From positions 1,852,501 to 1,916,500 of the forward strand of contig NC_011898.1 of assembly GCF_000022065.1 (NCBI RefSeq): a stretch of DNA of 64,000 nucleotides, given 5' to 3'. The first letter of the stretch is position 1, and the number at the start of each line of letters is the position of its first letter. The stretch is from Ruminiclostridium cellulolyticum H10. GTDB taxonomy: Bacteria > Bacillota > Clostridia > Acetivibrionales > DSM-1351. Made by a program: the position numbers and the translations under genes. The notes under the pieces were generated by a model, which made no database searches, was not told the DNA's origin, and was given only the letters and a program-made list of their open reading frames with translations. This document shows positions 42,501-49,998 of this stretch, in pieces.

Positions 42501-43496
42501 CTTCTTCAAATCCCGAAAGACGCTTTTGACAAGATAGCTGAAGTTGCAGGTGTGGCATTGAAGCTTAACAAAGGTATGGCCACTGTTAAATTCGATGAAC
42601 AAGCTATAAATTATATAAGCAGCATTGAGAATGCAGGTGATATCAACTTCAGTATTAAAAAGGTAGAACCAGAAACCCTGACACGGGAAGCTCAAGATAA
42701 GATTGGAGATAGGCCGTTTATTGATTTGCAGATATTGGCTGGAGAAAGTGAAATAACTAGCTTTGGAGGAGGGAAGGTGTCAGTCGATATTCCTTATACA
42801 CCAAAGGCAGATGAAAAGCACTATGCAATACTTGTCTACTATATTGATGGTGAAGGTAGGCTTATATCCACTATGGGACAGTATAACCCTGAAAGTAAAA
42901 CCGTTGGCTTTACGACTCTCCATTTCTCCAAATACGCCGTTGGGTACAATGATGTAAGATTTGACGATGTAGGAGAAGAATCCTGGTATAGCGAGGCCAT
43001 AGGCTTCCTTGCTGCAAGAGAGGTAATAAACGGTATCGGAAATGGAAGTTTTGCACCTGGAAAAAATATATCTCGAGGGGATTTCCTCATTATGGTCATG
43101 AACGCCCATGGAATTGCGGCTGATAGCACAATATCAGATAACTTTGCTGATGCGGGAAACAAGTACTATACACCGTACCTTGGAACTGCAAAACGCCTTG
43201 GTCTGGTGTCAGGTATTGGCAGTAATATGTATGACCCGGAATCAGCCATAAGCCGTCAGGATATGGCGGTCATTCTGCACCGGATATTGGAGAGGATAGG
43301 AAAATTGCCGACAGAGAAGAAAGGCTACACCCTTGAAAGCTTCGAAGATGCCGGGAATATCTCGGGATATGCAATAAACTCCATGAAACTTTTTGTGGAA
43401 ACAGGAATTCTTAATGGAGATGGAAAGAAACTACATCCGGTGGATATTTCTACAAGAGCGGAGGCCGTTCAGATTATATATAACCTTCAGCAATAA
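33534..43496 (+). CDS. Giant multidomain SLH surface protein (3320 residues)
   Basis: Signal peptide at about 1-38. Residues 45-385 form a propeller-like region of YCF48/WD-type repeats (SGTIITSIDGSEW, AGTIMTSQDGYSW). Five atrophied bacterial Ig domains (about 385-870) share the pattern TISWSS...G.VTRP. About four SbsA/Big_5-type Ig domains follow (to about 1270), then a PKD domain (WSFGDGKT, about 1355). A long beta-rich region and a repeat-containing region with a CARDB-like segment (about 2440-2680) come next, then two more Big_5-type domains, a Pro-rich linker (about 2885-2915), a clostridial pre-SLH domain, and three SLH domains from about 3142, starting FDDVGEESWYSEAI. The SLH domains would anchor it to pyruvylated wall polymers. 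It is probably a cell-envelope scaffold or adhesin; no enzyme domain was recognised. Confidence 0.85.
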   Translation: MRRYYKFFCFFLAVVYFLTCFNLSIGINGVQNNIAYAESNLTEAVWIPRDSGTTQNVNAVVYGAGLFVAVGNSGTIITSIDGSEWNIQPSGTASNLKGIIYSGSLYVAIGDAGTIMTSQDGYSWEKRASGTSKNLNAIAYGGGTYVIGASSEMTNKANILRSNDGIDWTKMSVESYGGASWLSMSRAEYLDGNFYVGGNYGNFYFSSDSTATSWNYKRDSSVGGSLGNAVYGNGFYVTSISDSSTKYFESVDNGAGVTLKDTSGGRVVRFLENNFYFGCLDGKIKMGATTADAIEWQETNTPETTSDINEITYAGDRFYAIGTEGLIMESFDGQNWFAVNSFTTNNLTKIARSENMLIAVGSKGTISTKRLDGTIKDTDITVLDKYRLTEVDILGANLSAGNVTEDLNLMTAGENGSTISWSSDRLDIISSEGKVTRPPYSGANAEVVLTATITCGTSTEIKSFTVTVIEQDEVVDYDAASVEADIAVLELTFAEGDSSASVTQPLGQLPAFGANGTTITWTSNNTGILSNDGQILNRSSCGDSDVLLTLTATVKKGGISGAKAFPLLIKKLEQTDEQAVAEDADAIDISAILNGNTDSQSITGDLILPTAGERGSAITWSSNNPTVISNEGKVTRPTYNTGNTNVTLTATITKGGISAERVYVFTVIRNEQTDEQAVAEDADAIDISTILNGNTDLQSITGNLILPTAGERGSAITWSSNNPAIISNDGRVTRPAFSTGNITVTLTSTIAKGKVSIERKFSFTIVKNDQTDEEAVEAYSRMINDRHLLSGNESLLKVVENLTLPTKGAFDTTIFWSSSDSSVISNTGVVTRPAYELQDTCVTLTATISKGTASKTKAFKITVIKMPDTTAPVVVTTNPQDNKYVSTFTNVELTFDEDITLSAKADDIKLRYKASKWSWFKKITVDVYETVSVSIDQKNPKKLIIDPDKKQLKGNTEYTFVLPVDAVCDMSRNSNSEVKLSFTTGTEDKKAPDFSSINPKDGETKVKADRIIEISFDENIYPSKKFSSIRLEASGQKVPCSIITSGSKVIMTPENPLVENQKYTVVLPYDSVEDKGGNKYSSIKSLFEDEVKFKFTTAVEFSEPKVQSIFPVDGAKKISTMSQLMIEFNENITKGTAFDQVAIKGPASENVGAIISISGRYLIINPKNSLKKNTAYSIVIPEGSLKDNNENTISDSFEYRFSTDSGLQLIEAEPGSKENEAPIDKSLLFTFNSNIHKGNNFMSISLKDLGGNTVDIKADLQQNDLFITPVSPLTKGTKYYLKVPEGALKDAGGTENGALLYSFGVASELDINWESIRLESTRYPIENHEVIFDASSLTSKFEVAGRKVLDYKWSFGDGKTAVGERVSHIYSEPDQTYNATLTIVDDKGIAYTRTIWLNTKQDYGLYELEVSPGNVILPDAINDAEAVEFEYRTRTTKQGNNISNSTVIAQLLDTNGKVLKVISELTDSDGYATFRIKKPKGYTSKVLNVKIIQSVNNKEVYRQIIYEGFKDNIAIEFLIYDMDKQTLLDPSKRDKLDVYVNGELKVANKVYDNPGKAHPISKVLSKDQPYKFRLEGLRTGCQQIEIKNIPYYCNFEQKVIVRNTGSKVAMEKFDVKRFIPSGKPVVSRVYSDVSDSRDNESSKVFKGVPVEYKVSVNWADHEPGYFQFIYEDKNGKQKAINTKGYTYLNKIEIPNDCKEGSRLQVIAWSVDGTKSNPLDLKVKIVSLPEFATAKVVNGKFEVKLTQSLPGVQTPKAVKSFPLIGGSTIGFSTDHFGVEGEMDEEGTLTLAIKGKGEKTKEWNKEELLKNGKKKELEIAGVGIEGAMGAQFKYKYDNEKGEWVFAGGGVVIEIEGSASYTQHFTIAVIPCYLRGKIVLGLGTELMAEKNFDEGDYDFKGSIEVSPSVEIALGAGGGSLKVEGYLGGVLDIGFEFPSTEYAVNAKVTGGIRATAFLFEYEKKCLSYEWNIKSGKVRSMMLAPRLYEFPETGQFKLMGRQYLTEQTNWNGFTDPLRSMRMFSLYGVVPEQGTSNITDRTLQSNVFPNTDQILLNSGDKTIMVWVSDNPKRSALNRTEIVYSVLADGVWSEPQPMNIDNTADFKPVMSKLDNGTLMAWENVGKVLEDDILSGENSGTGSDEISDISQLNGLTEMVSSMEIGVASVSSDLSGWENSRNLTNDIYLDHSPRIASSGNTAILTWIKNESNDLTGSAEKPNKIMFSKWDGTLWSEPESICEGVGAIVDSSVAYDGDRGLYTYTVDSDGNFATEVDQEVYVLFFDAGGWSTPLKVTENNVQDANPSAFFLNGKAFLMWYQDGSIVYTKDIEQGSSIKVPTVSNADGKFKTTVSITSEAAIVYTETTNGGQNIYTTLYDSTNDVWSEKIQLTDTQNNLASSLSPVFDSEGNLIVAYSKVGLYKSVVDGIEYNSIGNTDLSVVTLYPKHDLSIEKGGIATLEENPVSEMNATITAEIRNEGEYTERNVEVDFYNGNPSNGGQKIGNTYVITQPIAPRTSVMAQMEWAIPEPDGIQDVYVVIDPNEKLYDADRGNNIAYNSLVRADLLISKMDYIQSIIDSDESTDSERTGYMNFLVSADVSNTGSIPVNNATLTLYENGTDGQIIEKSEIDRLEPGETKTVYVMWDANGKPFENNRFTVAGELGAEGVQEYSLDNNIYYKSIKTRSLTVDRYTPGINEMDVPLDSNVTLEFNMDIFKGGFYDNITFVDSEGNEIAFTKTIEDNRLILDPEELLKHGGTYAVSIPVNAVNGYDGSVMNEAFLIKFTAERLYPYPVVKFIYPQDKMGGIPVNSDINIKFSGSIKAGGEYAGITLTDSQGQEVDIKKSINNDMLKIDPIAYLDDNSTYFVAVPFGAISYMNGITTEDEYTFSFITSNQISSRPETEPGSKPDSKPQPQPQPEPTPNPGSTKDKAGVGDSHKETVSISISAKIEISDSTGIIKASVDKNMIETALSKVVDELEGAAKAKAEIVINLDGEGAKEVLLQIPKDAFDKIAEVAGVALKLNKGMATVKFDEQAINYISSIENAGDINFSIKKVEPETLTREAQDKIGDRPFIDLQILAGESEITSFGGGKVSVDIPYTPKADEKHYAILVYYIDGEGRLISTMGQYNPESKTVGFTTLHFSKYAVGYNDVRFDDVGEESWYSEAIGFLAAREVINGIGNGSFAPGKNISRGDFLIMVMNAHGIAADSTISDNFADAGNKYYTPYLGTAKRLGLVSGIGSNMYDPESAISRQDMAVILHRILERIGKLPTEKKGYTLESFEDAGNISGYAINSMKLFVETGILNGDGKKLHPVDISTRAEAVQIIYNLQQ
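35250..35837 (+). repeat. Near-identical 294-bp tandem duplication of Ig-domain coding sequence
   Basis: The segment beginning GAGCAGACCGACGAGCAAGC at 35250 recurs at 35544. The first about 200 bp of each copy is almost identical; divergence grows toward the end. It encodes two adjacent atrophied Ig domains. Confidence 0.85.
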
Positions 43497-43578
43497 TGTA
43501 CTAAAGCCATAATAATCACAAATACAGGTGCAGTGGATAAATGTCACTAGTAAGGTTTATTCACTAAAAAGTGTTCAT

Positions 43579-43632
43579 TAAAGGCAGATACAGGTTTTTG
43601 AAAACACAATTTCCTGCTATCTGCCTTTTTAT
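43579..43632 (+). terminator. Terminator of the giant surface protein gene
   Basis: AAAGGCAGATA pairs with TATCTGCCTTT, with CAGG/CCTG possible inside, followed by TT and AT. The loop is A/T-rich. Confidence 0.75.
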
Positions 43633-43678
43633 ATAGTGACATTGGATTTGTAAGCAAACAACTATACAAAAACTATCG

Positions 43679-44509
43679 TTAGTCAATTTCCCTTGGTAAT
43701 GCTGCTACCTGTGATTTCCTGAACTTACTGGGACTGACATGGCAAGCTTTGTGAAATGCTCTGTTAAATGTGCGGATGCTCTGAAAACCGCAGTCATATG
43801 CAATCTGGGTAATATTTTTATTGGTATTTAAAAGCATGTTACATGCCCAACTTACACGAATACCGTTTATATAATCGCTGAAGCTTATTTTAATTTTATC
43901 GGAAAACACTCTTGATAGGTAATGTTTTCCAACACCCAAGGCTCTAGACATGTCATTGAGTGATATAGGCTGCATGTAATTCTCATTTATATAATTAATA
44001 ATGTCAAAAATAATATCAAAATAGTTAACATCAGTGTTTGTAATGAGTTCCATTTGCTGAAGTAGTCTGGAAATAATAATCTGGATATATGCCTTACAAA
44101 TGGGAGTGTAAACAGGTTTACTCTGTGCGTAGTTATATTCCTCGTAGAGCGTATTTATAGCGTATGGAACATCCTTATGAAGATTATCACTACTAATAAA
44201 AGGTACCTTTGGATGAAATTTCAAAAGAGTATTTATAAAATCTCCTGCAAGTATCAAATTAAGAATGACAACAATGCAATTCATGCGTTCTTGATGAGGT
44301 GGTGTATTATAGCTATGTACGCTATTGGGAAAAGAGACAGAAAGATCCCCTTTTTTCAACAGACGTGTACAACCGTTGACTGTAATTTCAATTTCGCCGT
44401 CCTCTACATAAAGCAATTCCAGTTGTGCATGAAGATGTGGCAGGAAATCAAGACTGTTTTCTCTAAATACCAGTAAATCCTCTACTCTATTTTCATAAAA
44501 AGGAATCAA
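43679..44509 (-). CDS. AraC-family transcriptional regulator
   Basis: A 276-residue regulator. The N-terminal cupin sensor (about 5-130) has HLHAQLELLYVEDGEIEI and GDLSVSFPNSVHSY. The C-terminal double helix-turn-helix (about 175-270) includes ISLNDMSRALGVGKHYLSRVF and IAYDCGFQSIRTFNRAFHKA. It is divergent from the GH120 beta-xylosidase gene with a 141-bp shared promoter region, so it very likely controls that gene in response to xylo-oligosaccharide or xylose. The inducer is inferred from context only. Confidence 0.93.
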   Translation of the reverse strand: MIPFYENRVEDLLVFRENSLDFLPHLHAQLELLYVEDGEIEITVNGCTRLLKKGDLSVSFPNSVHSYNTPPHQERMNCIVVILNLILAGDFINTLLKFHPKVPFISSDNLHKDVPYAINTLYEEYNYAQSKPVYTPICKAYIQIIISRLLQQMELITNTDVNYFDIIFDIINYINENYMQPISLNDMSRALGVGKHYLSRVFSDKIKISFSDYINGIRVSWACNMLLNTNKNITQIAYDCGFQSIRTFNRAFHKACHVSPSKFRKSQVAALPREID

Positions 44510-44650
44510 TACTTCTTCCCCCCCTCATACTGCAATATTTGGCTGAAAAATAATACTATCTGTCAAGTATTATAAATTGTTCTGTGCTAAAATTCAATTG
44601 TAAAAAGAAACACCAAAGAAATCAAAATTACATTAAAGGAGGAAGGTAAA

Positions 44651-46585
44651 ATGAATAAGGAATTTCATGTTGCGGTTACCGGATGTGATTTTGCAGAGGG
44701 TACTAAAGAGAATCCTTTCAGAACAATATCAAAAGCTGCTAAGGTAGCTGAATCTGGAGATAAAGTTATAGTTCACGAGGGAGAGTACCGTGAATGGGTA
44801 AAGCCTGAGCATGGCGGCGAAAGCAATATCAACAGGATTACATATGAAGCAGCTGAGGGTGAAAAGGTTGTTATAAAGGGCTCCGAGAAAATACAGAGTT
44901 GGGAAAATTTAGAAGGAACAGTCTGGAAAGTAGTTCTGCCAAATTCCTTCTTCGGTGATTACAATCCGTACAAGGAGATTCTCAGTGGCGATTGGCTTAT
45001 ATATAAGCCGGGTATTTATCGTCATGCCGGGGATGTTTATTTAAACGGAGTCTCTTTTTATGAGGCTGATTCTTTGGATGAAGTTAAAAATCCTGTTGTG
45101 AGAACCGGGGTGGTAGATATCCCGTGGACTCAGAACTTTGAAAAAATTCTGCATCCTGAGCAAACAATTTACCGTTGGTACAGCGAAGTGGATGATGAAA
45201 AAACTACCATTTACGCAAACTTTCATGGTGTAGATCCAAATAAAGAACTTGTTGAAATTAATGTAAGAAAATGTTGTTTCTATCCAACCATAACAGGTCT
45301 GAATTATATTACTGTAAGAGGGTTTGAGATGGCACAGGCTGCCTCTCCATGGACTCCGCCTACGGCAGATCAACCCGGTCTGTTGGGTGCAAACTGGAGT
45401 AAGGGCTGGATTATAGAAAACAACATTATCCATGATGCTAAATGCAGTGCCATCAGTATTGGCAAGGAAGCGTCAACCGGACATAATCTTTGTACTAGAA
45501 AACACCGGAAGCCAGGTTATCAGTATCAGATGGAATCTGTTTTCCGTGCTAAACAGATCGGTTGGAGTAAGGAAAAGATAGGTTCACATATCATCCGTAA
45601 CAACGTTATTTATGATTGTGGTCAAAATGGTATCGTAGGTCATATGGGCTGCGTTTTCAGTGAAATTTATAATAACCATATTTATAATATCGGAGTTAAG
45701 CATGAGTTTTTCGGCTACGAAATTGGAGGTATAAAGCTTCATGCAGCGATTGATGTAAAAATTCATCATAACCGTATTCATAATTGTTCTCTTGGTACTT
45801 GGCTCGACTGGCAGGCACAAGGCGTTCGAGTCAGTAATAACCTATATTACAACAATGACCGCGACTTAATGATAGAAGTAACCCATGGTCCACATTTAGT
45901 GGATAACAATATTTTTGCTTCAGACTATTCCTTGGATAATTTTGCACAAGGCGGAGCATATGTAAATAATCTTTACTGCGGTAAGCTCTATTTATCGAAG
46001 GTACTTGACAGATCTACCCCATATCATTTCCCGCATAGTACAGATGTAGCCGGTTCAGCAGTGGTATACGGCGGAGATGACCGTTTTTACAATAATATTT
46101 TTGTTGGCGGTAAAGATATAGAGAACAGTGGTACAGCAGGATATAATCCTCATACTGCATCATTTGAAGAGTATGTTTCCGACGTGCTTAGTCATGGAGT
46201 TGGTGACCACGAGGTGTTTATGTTAACCGAACAACCGGTATACATTTCATCAAATGCATATTTAAACGGAGCTGAAGGCTTTGATCGTGAAAAGAACGGT
46301 TATACTAATAAATTATTTGATCCAAATGTAAAAATCGTTGAAGAAGGAAACGAAGTATATCTGGAGATGAATGTAGAAAAAGATATGCTGGAAATACCGA
46401 CAGAAATCATTTCTACTGAAACCCTTGGTAACGTGCGTATTGTTGATGCCATTTTTGATGACCCTAACGGAAATTCAATCATAATGGACACCGACTATAC
46501 AGGAATGGCCAGAACAGCTAAGCCTGTAGTAGGACCAATCGAAGGATTGAAATCAGGATTCAACCGCATTAAAGTTTGGGGTTAA
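44651..46585 (+). CDS. GH120 beta-xylosidase
   Basis: A 644-residue right-handed beta-helix enzyme that releases xylose from xylo-oligosaccharides. It is strikingly similar to the Thermoanaerobacterium XylC sequence as I remember it: DKVIVHEGEYREWVKP, ADQPGLLGANWSKGWIIE, CSAISIGKEASTG and HSTDVAGSAVVYGGDDRFYN. The characterised nucleophile Asp and acid/base Glu are 23 residues apart in XylC; here they correspond to Asp386 (GTWLDWQAQG) and Glu409 (MIEVTHGP), with the same spacing. There is no signal peptide, so it acts in the cytoplasm on imported oligosaccharides. A GGAGG site precedes it, and the AraC gene is divergent. A strong terminator follows. Confidence 0.9.
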   Translation: MNKEFHVAVTGCDFAEGTKENPFRTISKAAKVAESGDKVIVHEGEYREWVKPEHGGESNINRITYEAAEGEKVVIKGSEKIQSWENLEGTVWKVVLPNSFFGDYNPYKEILSGDWLIYKPGIYRHAGDVYLNGVSFYEADSLDEVKNPVVRTGVVDIPWTQNFEKILHPEQTIYRWYSEVDDEKTTIYANFHGVDPNKELVEINVRKCCFYPTITGLNYITVRGFEMAQAASPWTPPTADQPGLLGANWSKGWIIENNIIHDAKCSAISIGKEASTGHNLCTRKHRKPGYQYQMESVFRAKQIGWSKEKIGSHIIRNNVIYDCGQNGIVGHMGCVFSEIYNNHIYNIGVKHEFFGYEIGGIKLHAAIDVKIHHNRIHNCSLGTWLDWQAQGVRVSNNLYYNNDRDLMIEVTHGPHLVDNNIFASDYSLDNFAQGGAYVNNLYCGKLYLSKVLDRSTPYHFPHSTDVAGSAVVYGGDDRFYNNIFVGGKDIENSGTAGYNPHTASFEEYVSDVLSHGVGDHEVFMLTEQPVYISSNAYLNGAEGFDREKNGYTNKLFDPNVKIVEEGNEVYLEMNVEKDMLEIPTEIISTETLGNVRIVDAIFDDPNGNSIIMDTDYTGMARTAKPVVGPIEGLKSGFNRIKVWG

Positions 46586-46607
46586 CCTTTAAAGTTTATA
46601 AAAGTAG

Positions 46608-46638
46608 CCTGGGAATTTCTTAATTCCCAGGTTTTTTT
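46608..46638 (+). terminator. Terminator of the beta-xylosidase gene
   Basis: CCTGGGAATT pairs perfectly with AATTCCCAGG around a 4-nt loop, followed by seven T. Confidence 0.93.
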
Positions 46639-46736
46639 CGTTAGAAAAGATATTAATTTGCTATAATAATACAAATTTGGATGATTGTGATATAATCTAT
46701 ACAGAATAGTTTTAAGAAAAGGGGGAGTTAAAATAG

Positions 46737-48185
46737 ATGTCTAGATTAACGTCGATTTTTTTAATAATATCACTAATGCTTAGTTGCACAGGTATTTCAA
46801 GTGCTGTAGCAAATGATACGGTAAATTCAATGGAACAGACATACCGAAATGTAGCATATTTTACTTCATGGGGAGGCTATCAGAGAGCCGTAGAGGTGGG
46901 GGATATTAATCCTTCCTTGTTGACACATATTAACTTTGCATTTGCTAATTTATCGGCTGATGGAACTATTACAGTTGGAGATCCGTGGATTGATACCCAA
47001 AAACCATATGGAGATGATACTTGGGAAACAGAACTAAGGGGGCATTTCGGACAGCTGATTAGATTAAAACAACAACATCCTCATATCAAGACGCTAATAT
47101 CGGTAGGAGGATGGACCTGGTCAGAAAACTTTTCAGATGTAGCGGCTTCTGATTCATTAAGAAAGGCATGTGCTAAGTCTGCAGTTGATTTTGTAGTTAA
47201 ATATGATTTTGACGGTGTTGACCTTGATTGGGAATTTCCGGTACAAGGCGGCAAGAACATTCCTCACCGTGTAAATGACGGCGATAACTATATTTTATTG
47301 CTTAAAGAGATCAGAACTGCACTGGATCTACAGGAGAAAATTGATGGAAAGGATTACCTACTAAGTATTGCTGGTGCATCTTATAGCAAGTTCTTAGACG
47401 ATTGCAAAATTGCAGAAATGATGCACTATCTGGATTATATAAACGTTATGACATATAATTATCATGGTACATGGGATGATATAACAAACCACAATACTCC
47501 TTTGTATACAAACTCAGATGATCTTTGTGTTTCCGCTTCCATTGAGAATTATATATCTGCGGGAGTAGAACCTGCGGATATTAATTTGGGCCTGGCATTT
47601 TCCGGCAAAGGGTGGATTAACGTAACTGATCCTAACGGTTCAGGACTTTATAAAAGCGGAACAGCACCAACCTCAGCAGGGTATGGGAGCGGCACATTTG
47701 AAGCTGCCGTATTTGATTTTGGGGATATTACGGAAAATTATATAAATAAAAACAACTATGTACGCTATTGGGACGATATTGCAAAAGTGCCTTACCTGTA
47801 TAATGGAAGCACTTTTATTACATATGAAGATGAAGAATCAATAGGCTGCAAGGCGGATTATATAAAGAAAATGGGTCTTGGGGGTGCTATGTTCTGGGAA
47901 TTCTCTTATGATAAAAACTTAGTACTTCAGAATGTAATTGCCAAGAAGCTAAATATTAATAAGATACCGGAGGTAGTTTTTTACTACGGAGACGTTAATG
48001 AGGACGGAATAATTGATTCTATTGATTTTGCACTGCTAAAATCATTCCTGTTAGGCAAGGGTGCTTTACAGAATATGGATATCGCTGATGTTAACAATGA
48101 TGGTAATATTGATGCTCTTGATCTTACATGTTTAAAAATGATCTTATTGGAAAAGAATACTCCAAAACCAATTGAGTTGAAATAG
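46737..48185 (+). CDS. Cellulosomal GH18 chitinase-like enzyme with type I dockerin
   Basis: A 482-residue secreted enzyme. The signal peptide is about 1-25. The GH18 TIM barrel (about 35-400) has the strand LISVGGWTWSENF and the catalytic signature FDGVDLDWEFP (DxDxE complete), plus YINVMTYNYHG and the late GGAMFWEFSYD. The C-terminal dockerin (about 415-475) has two calcium loops, DVNEDGIIDSIDFALLK and DVNNDGNIDALDLTCLK, with recognition pairs SI and AL. It acts on chitin or related GlcNAc polymers when bound to the scaffoldin. It converges on the GH26 gene. Confidence 0.93.
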   Translation: MSRLTSIFLIISLMLSCTGISSAVANDTVNSMEQTYRNVAYFTSWGGYQRAVEVGDINPSLLTHINFAFANLSADGTITVGDPWIDTQKPYGDDTWETELRGHFGQLIRLKQQHPHIKTLISVGGWTWSENFSDVAASDSLRKACAKSAVDFVVKYDFDGVDLDWEFPVQGGKNIPHRVNDGDNYILLLKEIRTALDLQEKIDGKDYLLSIAGASYSKFLDDCKIAEMMHYLDYINVMTYNYHGTWDDITNHNTPLYTNSDDLCVSASIENYISAGVEPADINLGLAFSGKGWINVTDPNGSGLYKSGTAPTSAGYGSGTFEAAVFDFGDITENYINKNNYVRYWDDIAKVPYLYNGSTFITYEDEESIGCKADYIKKMGLGGAMFWEFSYDKNLVLQNVIAKKLNINKIPEVVFYYGDVNEDGIIDSIDFALLKSFLLGKGALQNMDIADVNNDGNIDALDLTCLKMILLEKNTPKPIELK

Positions 48186-48200
48186 TATAAATAAGTATAG

Positions 48201-48240
48201 GATATCGCATCAGCTGATATATAGTCACTGATGCGATATC
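48201..48240. terminator. Shared hairpin between convergent GH18 and GH26 genes
   Basis: A 13-bp perfect stem GATATCGCATCAG/CTGATGCGATATC with a 14-nt loop fills most of the 61-bp gap between the two stop codons. T-runs are weak on both sides, so it may act as a bidirectional terminator or as an mRNA 3'-end stabiliser. Confidence 0.6.
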
Positions 48241-48246
48241 AGTAAT

Positions 48247-49998
48247 TTATTCTATTGGGAATTTATCAATTTTACCAAGAAGCTTTTGCTTCATATATGA
48301 AAAGTCCAAAGCGTTTACTTGTCCGTTGCCGTCTACATCTGCGGTTGTCAGGTTTATCGGAGTATTAAGCAGCAAGTACGATTTCAAAAGGCCAAAATCT
48401 ATAGCATCAAAATTTCCGTCAGAATTCAAATCCCCTGCCACTTCGTCTGAAGGTGCAGAACCGTAGATATCTTTGGGGAGTTCGTCCAGAGTTACCACAT
48501 ACTCACTGTTGTAAATAGTGTTTAGCAGTACCGGGTCATTATATCTTGAACTGGTTATAAAATCACCGTACCACGGGCAGAAATACAGCCACCAAGCACC
48601 TTCGTTTACTATGTTCTGAATGTCGGGTATAACGTCATTTTCAGTCATCGCAACCATTTTTGTATCGTTTGTGTCATTTACAAGTGTCAGAAATGCTGTT
48701 GATGCAGCACTTGTCTTCCACGTGTAAGGTGATCCTTCGTACTTATCATAAGCAACGATATCTACATATTTATCACCCGGATACCATTCGAGGGAATTTG
48801 CATATGTATAAAGGTTTACTTCCCATATTACATTATGAATACCATATTTTTCTGTCAATGTTGTATACAGAAGCTTCCATAGTTCTTTATAAACATCTGA
48901 ACCTGCGGAACCCCACCAGAACCAAGCACCAGAGCCGTCAGTGTTGTTATTGCCTTCTGCTTCATGGAAAGGTCTAAGAAGTACAGGTACCTTAGCATCC
49001 TGGAGTATAAGGAGCTGCTTTGCCATCTCATCGATTGCAAGCATCAGGTATGCGTATTCTTTTGTTGTTTTATCAAGACAGTTGGCTGTATTGAAGCTGG
49101 AAGTAGGTTTATAAGTGCATTTTGTCCAATCCAGTTTATCACCGAGCTTATAGCTTGTGAAATCTGCCGGTACATTGATATGCCAACAGGCTGTTGCAAT
49201 TCCACCTTTTTCTTTTACCCACTGTATCATGCGTTCTGTTGTACCATCTTCCCATCCGTACAGAGGGTTGTAGTTCATCAGGTCAAAGCCTCTGATTGCA
49301 GGATATTTGCCTGTCTTATCATATATGTAGTTAAATTCAAGTTCGTAGTCTCCGTCATTACCGCTTCCATAAATCTCCTGTTGTCCTGAAATAACATGAT
49401 TTCCATAAACGCTTGTTAGATACTTCATGAGAGACTTTGTTTCTAGGGTTGCCTTTGGATCACATAATGTTGGTTCAATGTTGAGATCAGGCATATCTGC
49501 ATAGTCAAATGATATTTTATCATACAGTATAAAGCCCCAGCTCCCGGATGATCCTATCTCAATTTTGGTTGTACCTGCTTCAAGGTAGAAGAATCCAAAA
49601 CTGTAATCCATCCATCCGCCTTTGTTTGGAATATAGAAGTTGCCTTGAGGTACGCCATTGATGCTTACAACCTGAAGTCTGGAGTCACCCTGATTGCCCA
49701 GATACATCCAACAGCGTGTTGAAAGCTCATACATAGCATTTGTAGGAACTGTAACCTCCAAAGTTATTGTTCCTGAATTGGATGCCCATACAAATCCGTC
49801 ACCTGAATACCCTGGATATTCAGTTCCATAAACGTTGGTAGCAACCGTAGCACCATTACCGAGGCTGCAAGCTTCAGCTTCAACATTTACAGGAAGCGAA
49901 TATGCAGCCTGAACCGGAGCAGGCACGGTTGTAAGAATAGTACATCCCAGTGCAACCCCTGTCAGCAGAGACAAAACTCTGCCAAAAATTTTTTTCAT
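48247..49998 (-). CDS. Cellulosomal GH26 beta-mannanase with CBM35-like module and dockerin
   Basis: A 583-residue secreted enzyme. The signal peptide (about 1-31) ends in APVQA. A family 35-like carbohydrate-binding module (about 33-165) starts VNVEAEACSLGNG. The GH26 catalytic domain (about 180-500) has YGNHVISGQQE near its start, LLRPFHEAEGN with the acid/base Glu, and MTENDV with the probable nucleophile Glu. The dockerin (about 515-575) has DLNSDGNFDAIDFGLLK and DVDGNGQVNALDFSYMK, with pairs AI and AL. It would hydrolyse mannan or glucomannan within the cellulosome. GGAGTG lies upstream on the minus strand. Confidence 0.93.
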   Translation of the reverse strand: MKKIFGRVLSLLTGVALGCTILTTVPAPVQAAYSLPVNVEAEACSLGNGATVATNVYGTEYPGYSGDGFVWASNSGTITLEVTVPTNAMYELSTRCWMYLGNQGDSRLQVVSINGVPQGNFYIPNKGGWMDYSFGFFYLEAGTTKIEIGSSGSWGFILYDKISFDYADMPDLNIEPTLCDPKATLETKSLMKYLTSVYGNHVISGQQEIYGSGNDGDYELEFNYIYDKTGKYPAIRGFDLMNYNPLYGWEDGTTERMIQWVKEKGGIATACWHINVPADFTSYKLGDKLDWTKCTYKPTSSFNTANCLDKTTKEYAYLMLAIDEMAKQLLILQDAKVPVLLRPFHEAEGNNNTDGSGAWFWWGSAGSDVYKELWKLLYTTLTEKYGIHNVIWEVNLYTYANSLEWYPGDKYVDIVAYDKYEGSPYTWKTSAASTAFLTLVNDTNDTKMVAMTENDVIPDIQNIVNEGAWWLYFCPWYGDFITSSRYNDPVLLNTIYNSEYVVTLDELPKDIYGSAPSDEVAGDLNSDGNFDAIDFGLLKSYLLLNTPINLTTADVDGNGQVNALDFSYMKQKLLGKIDKFPIE

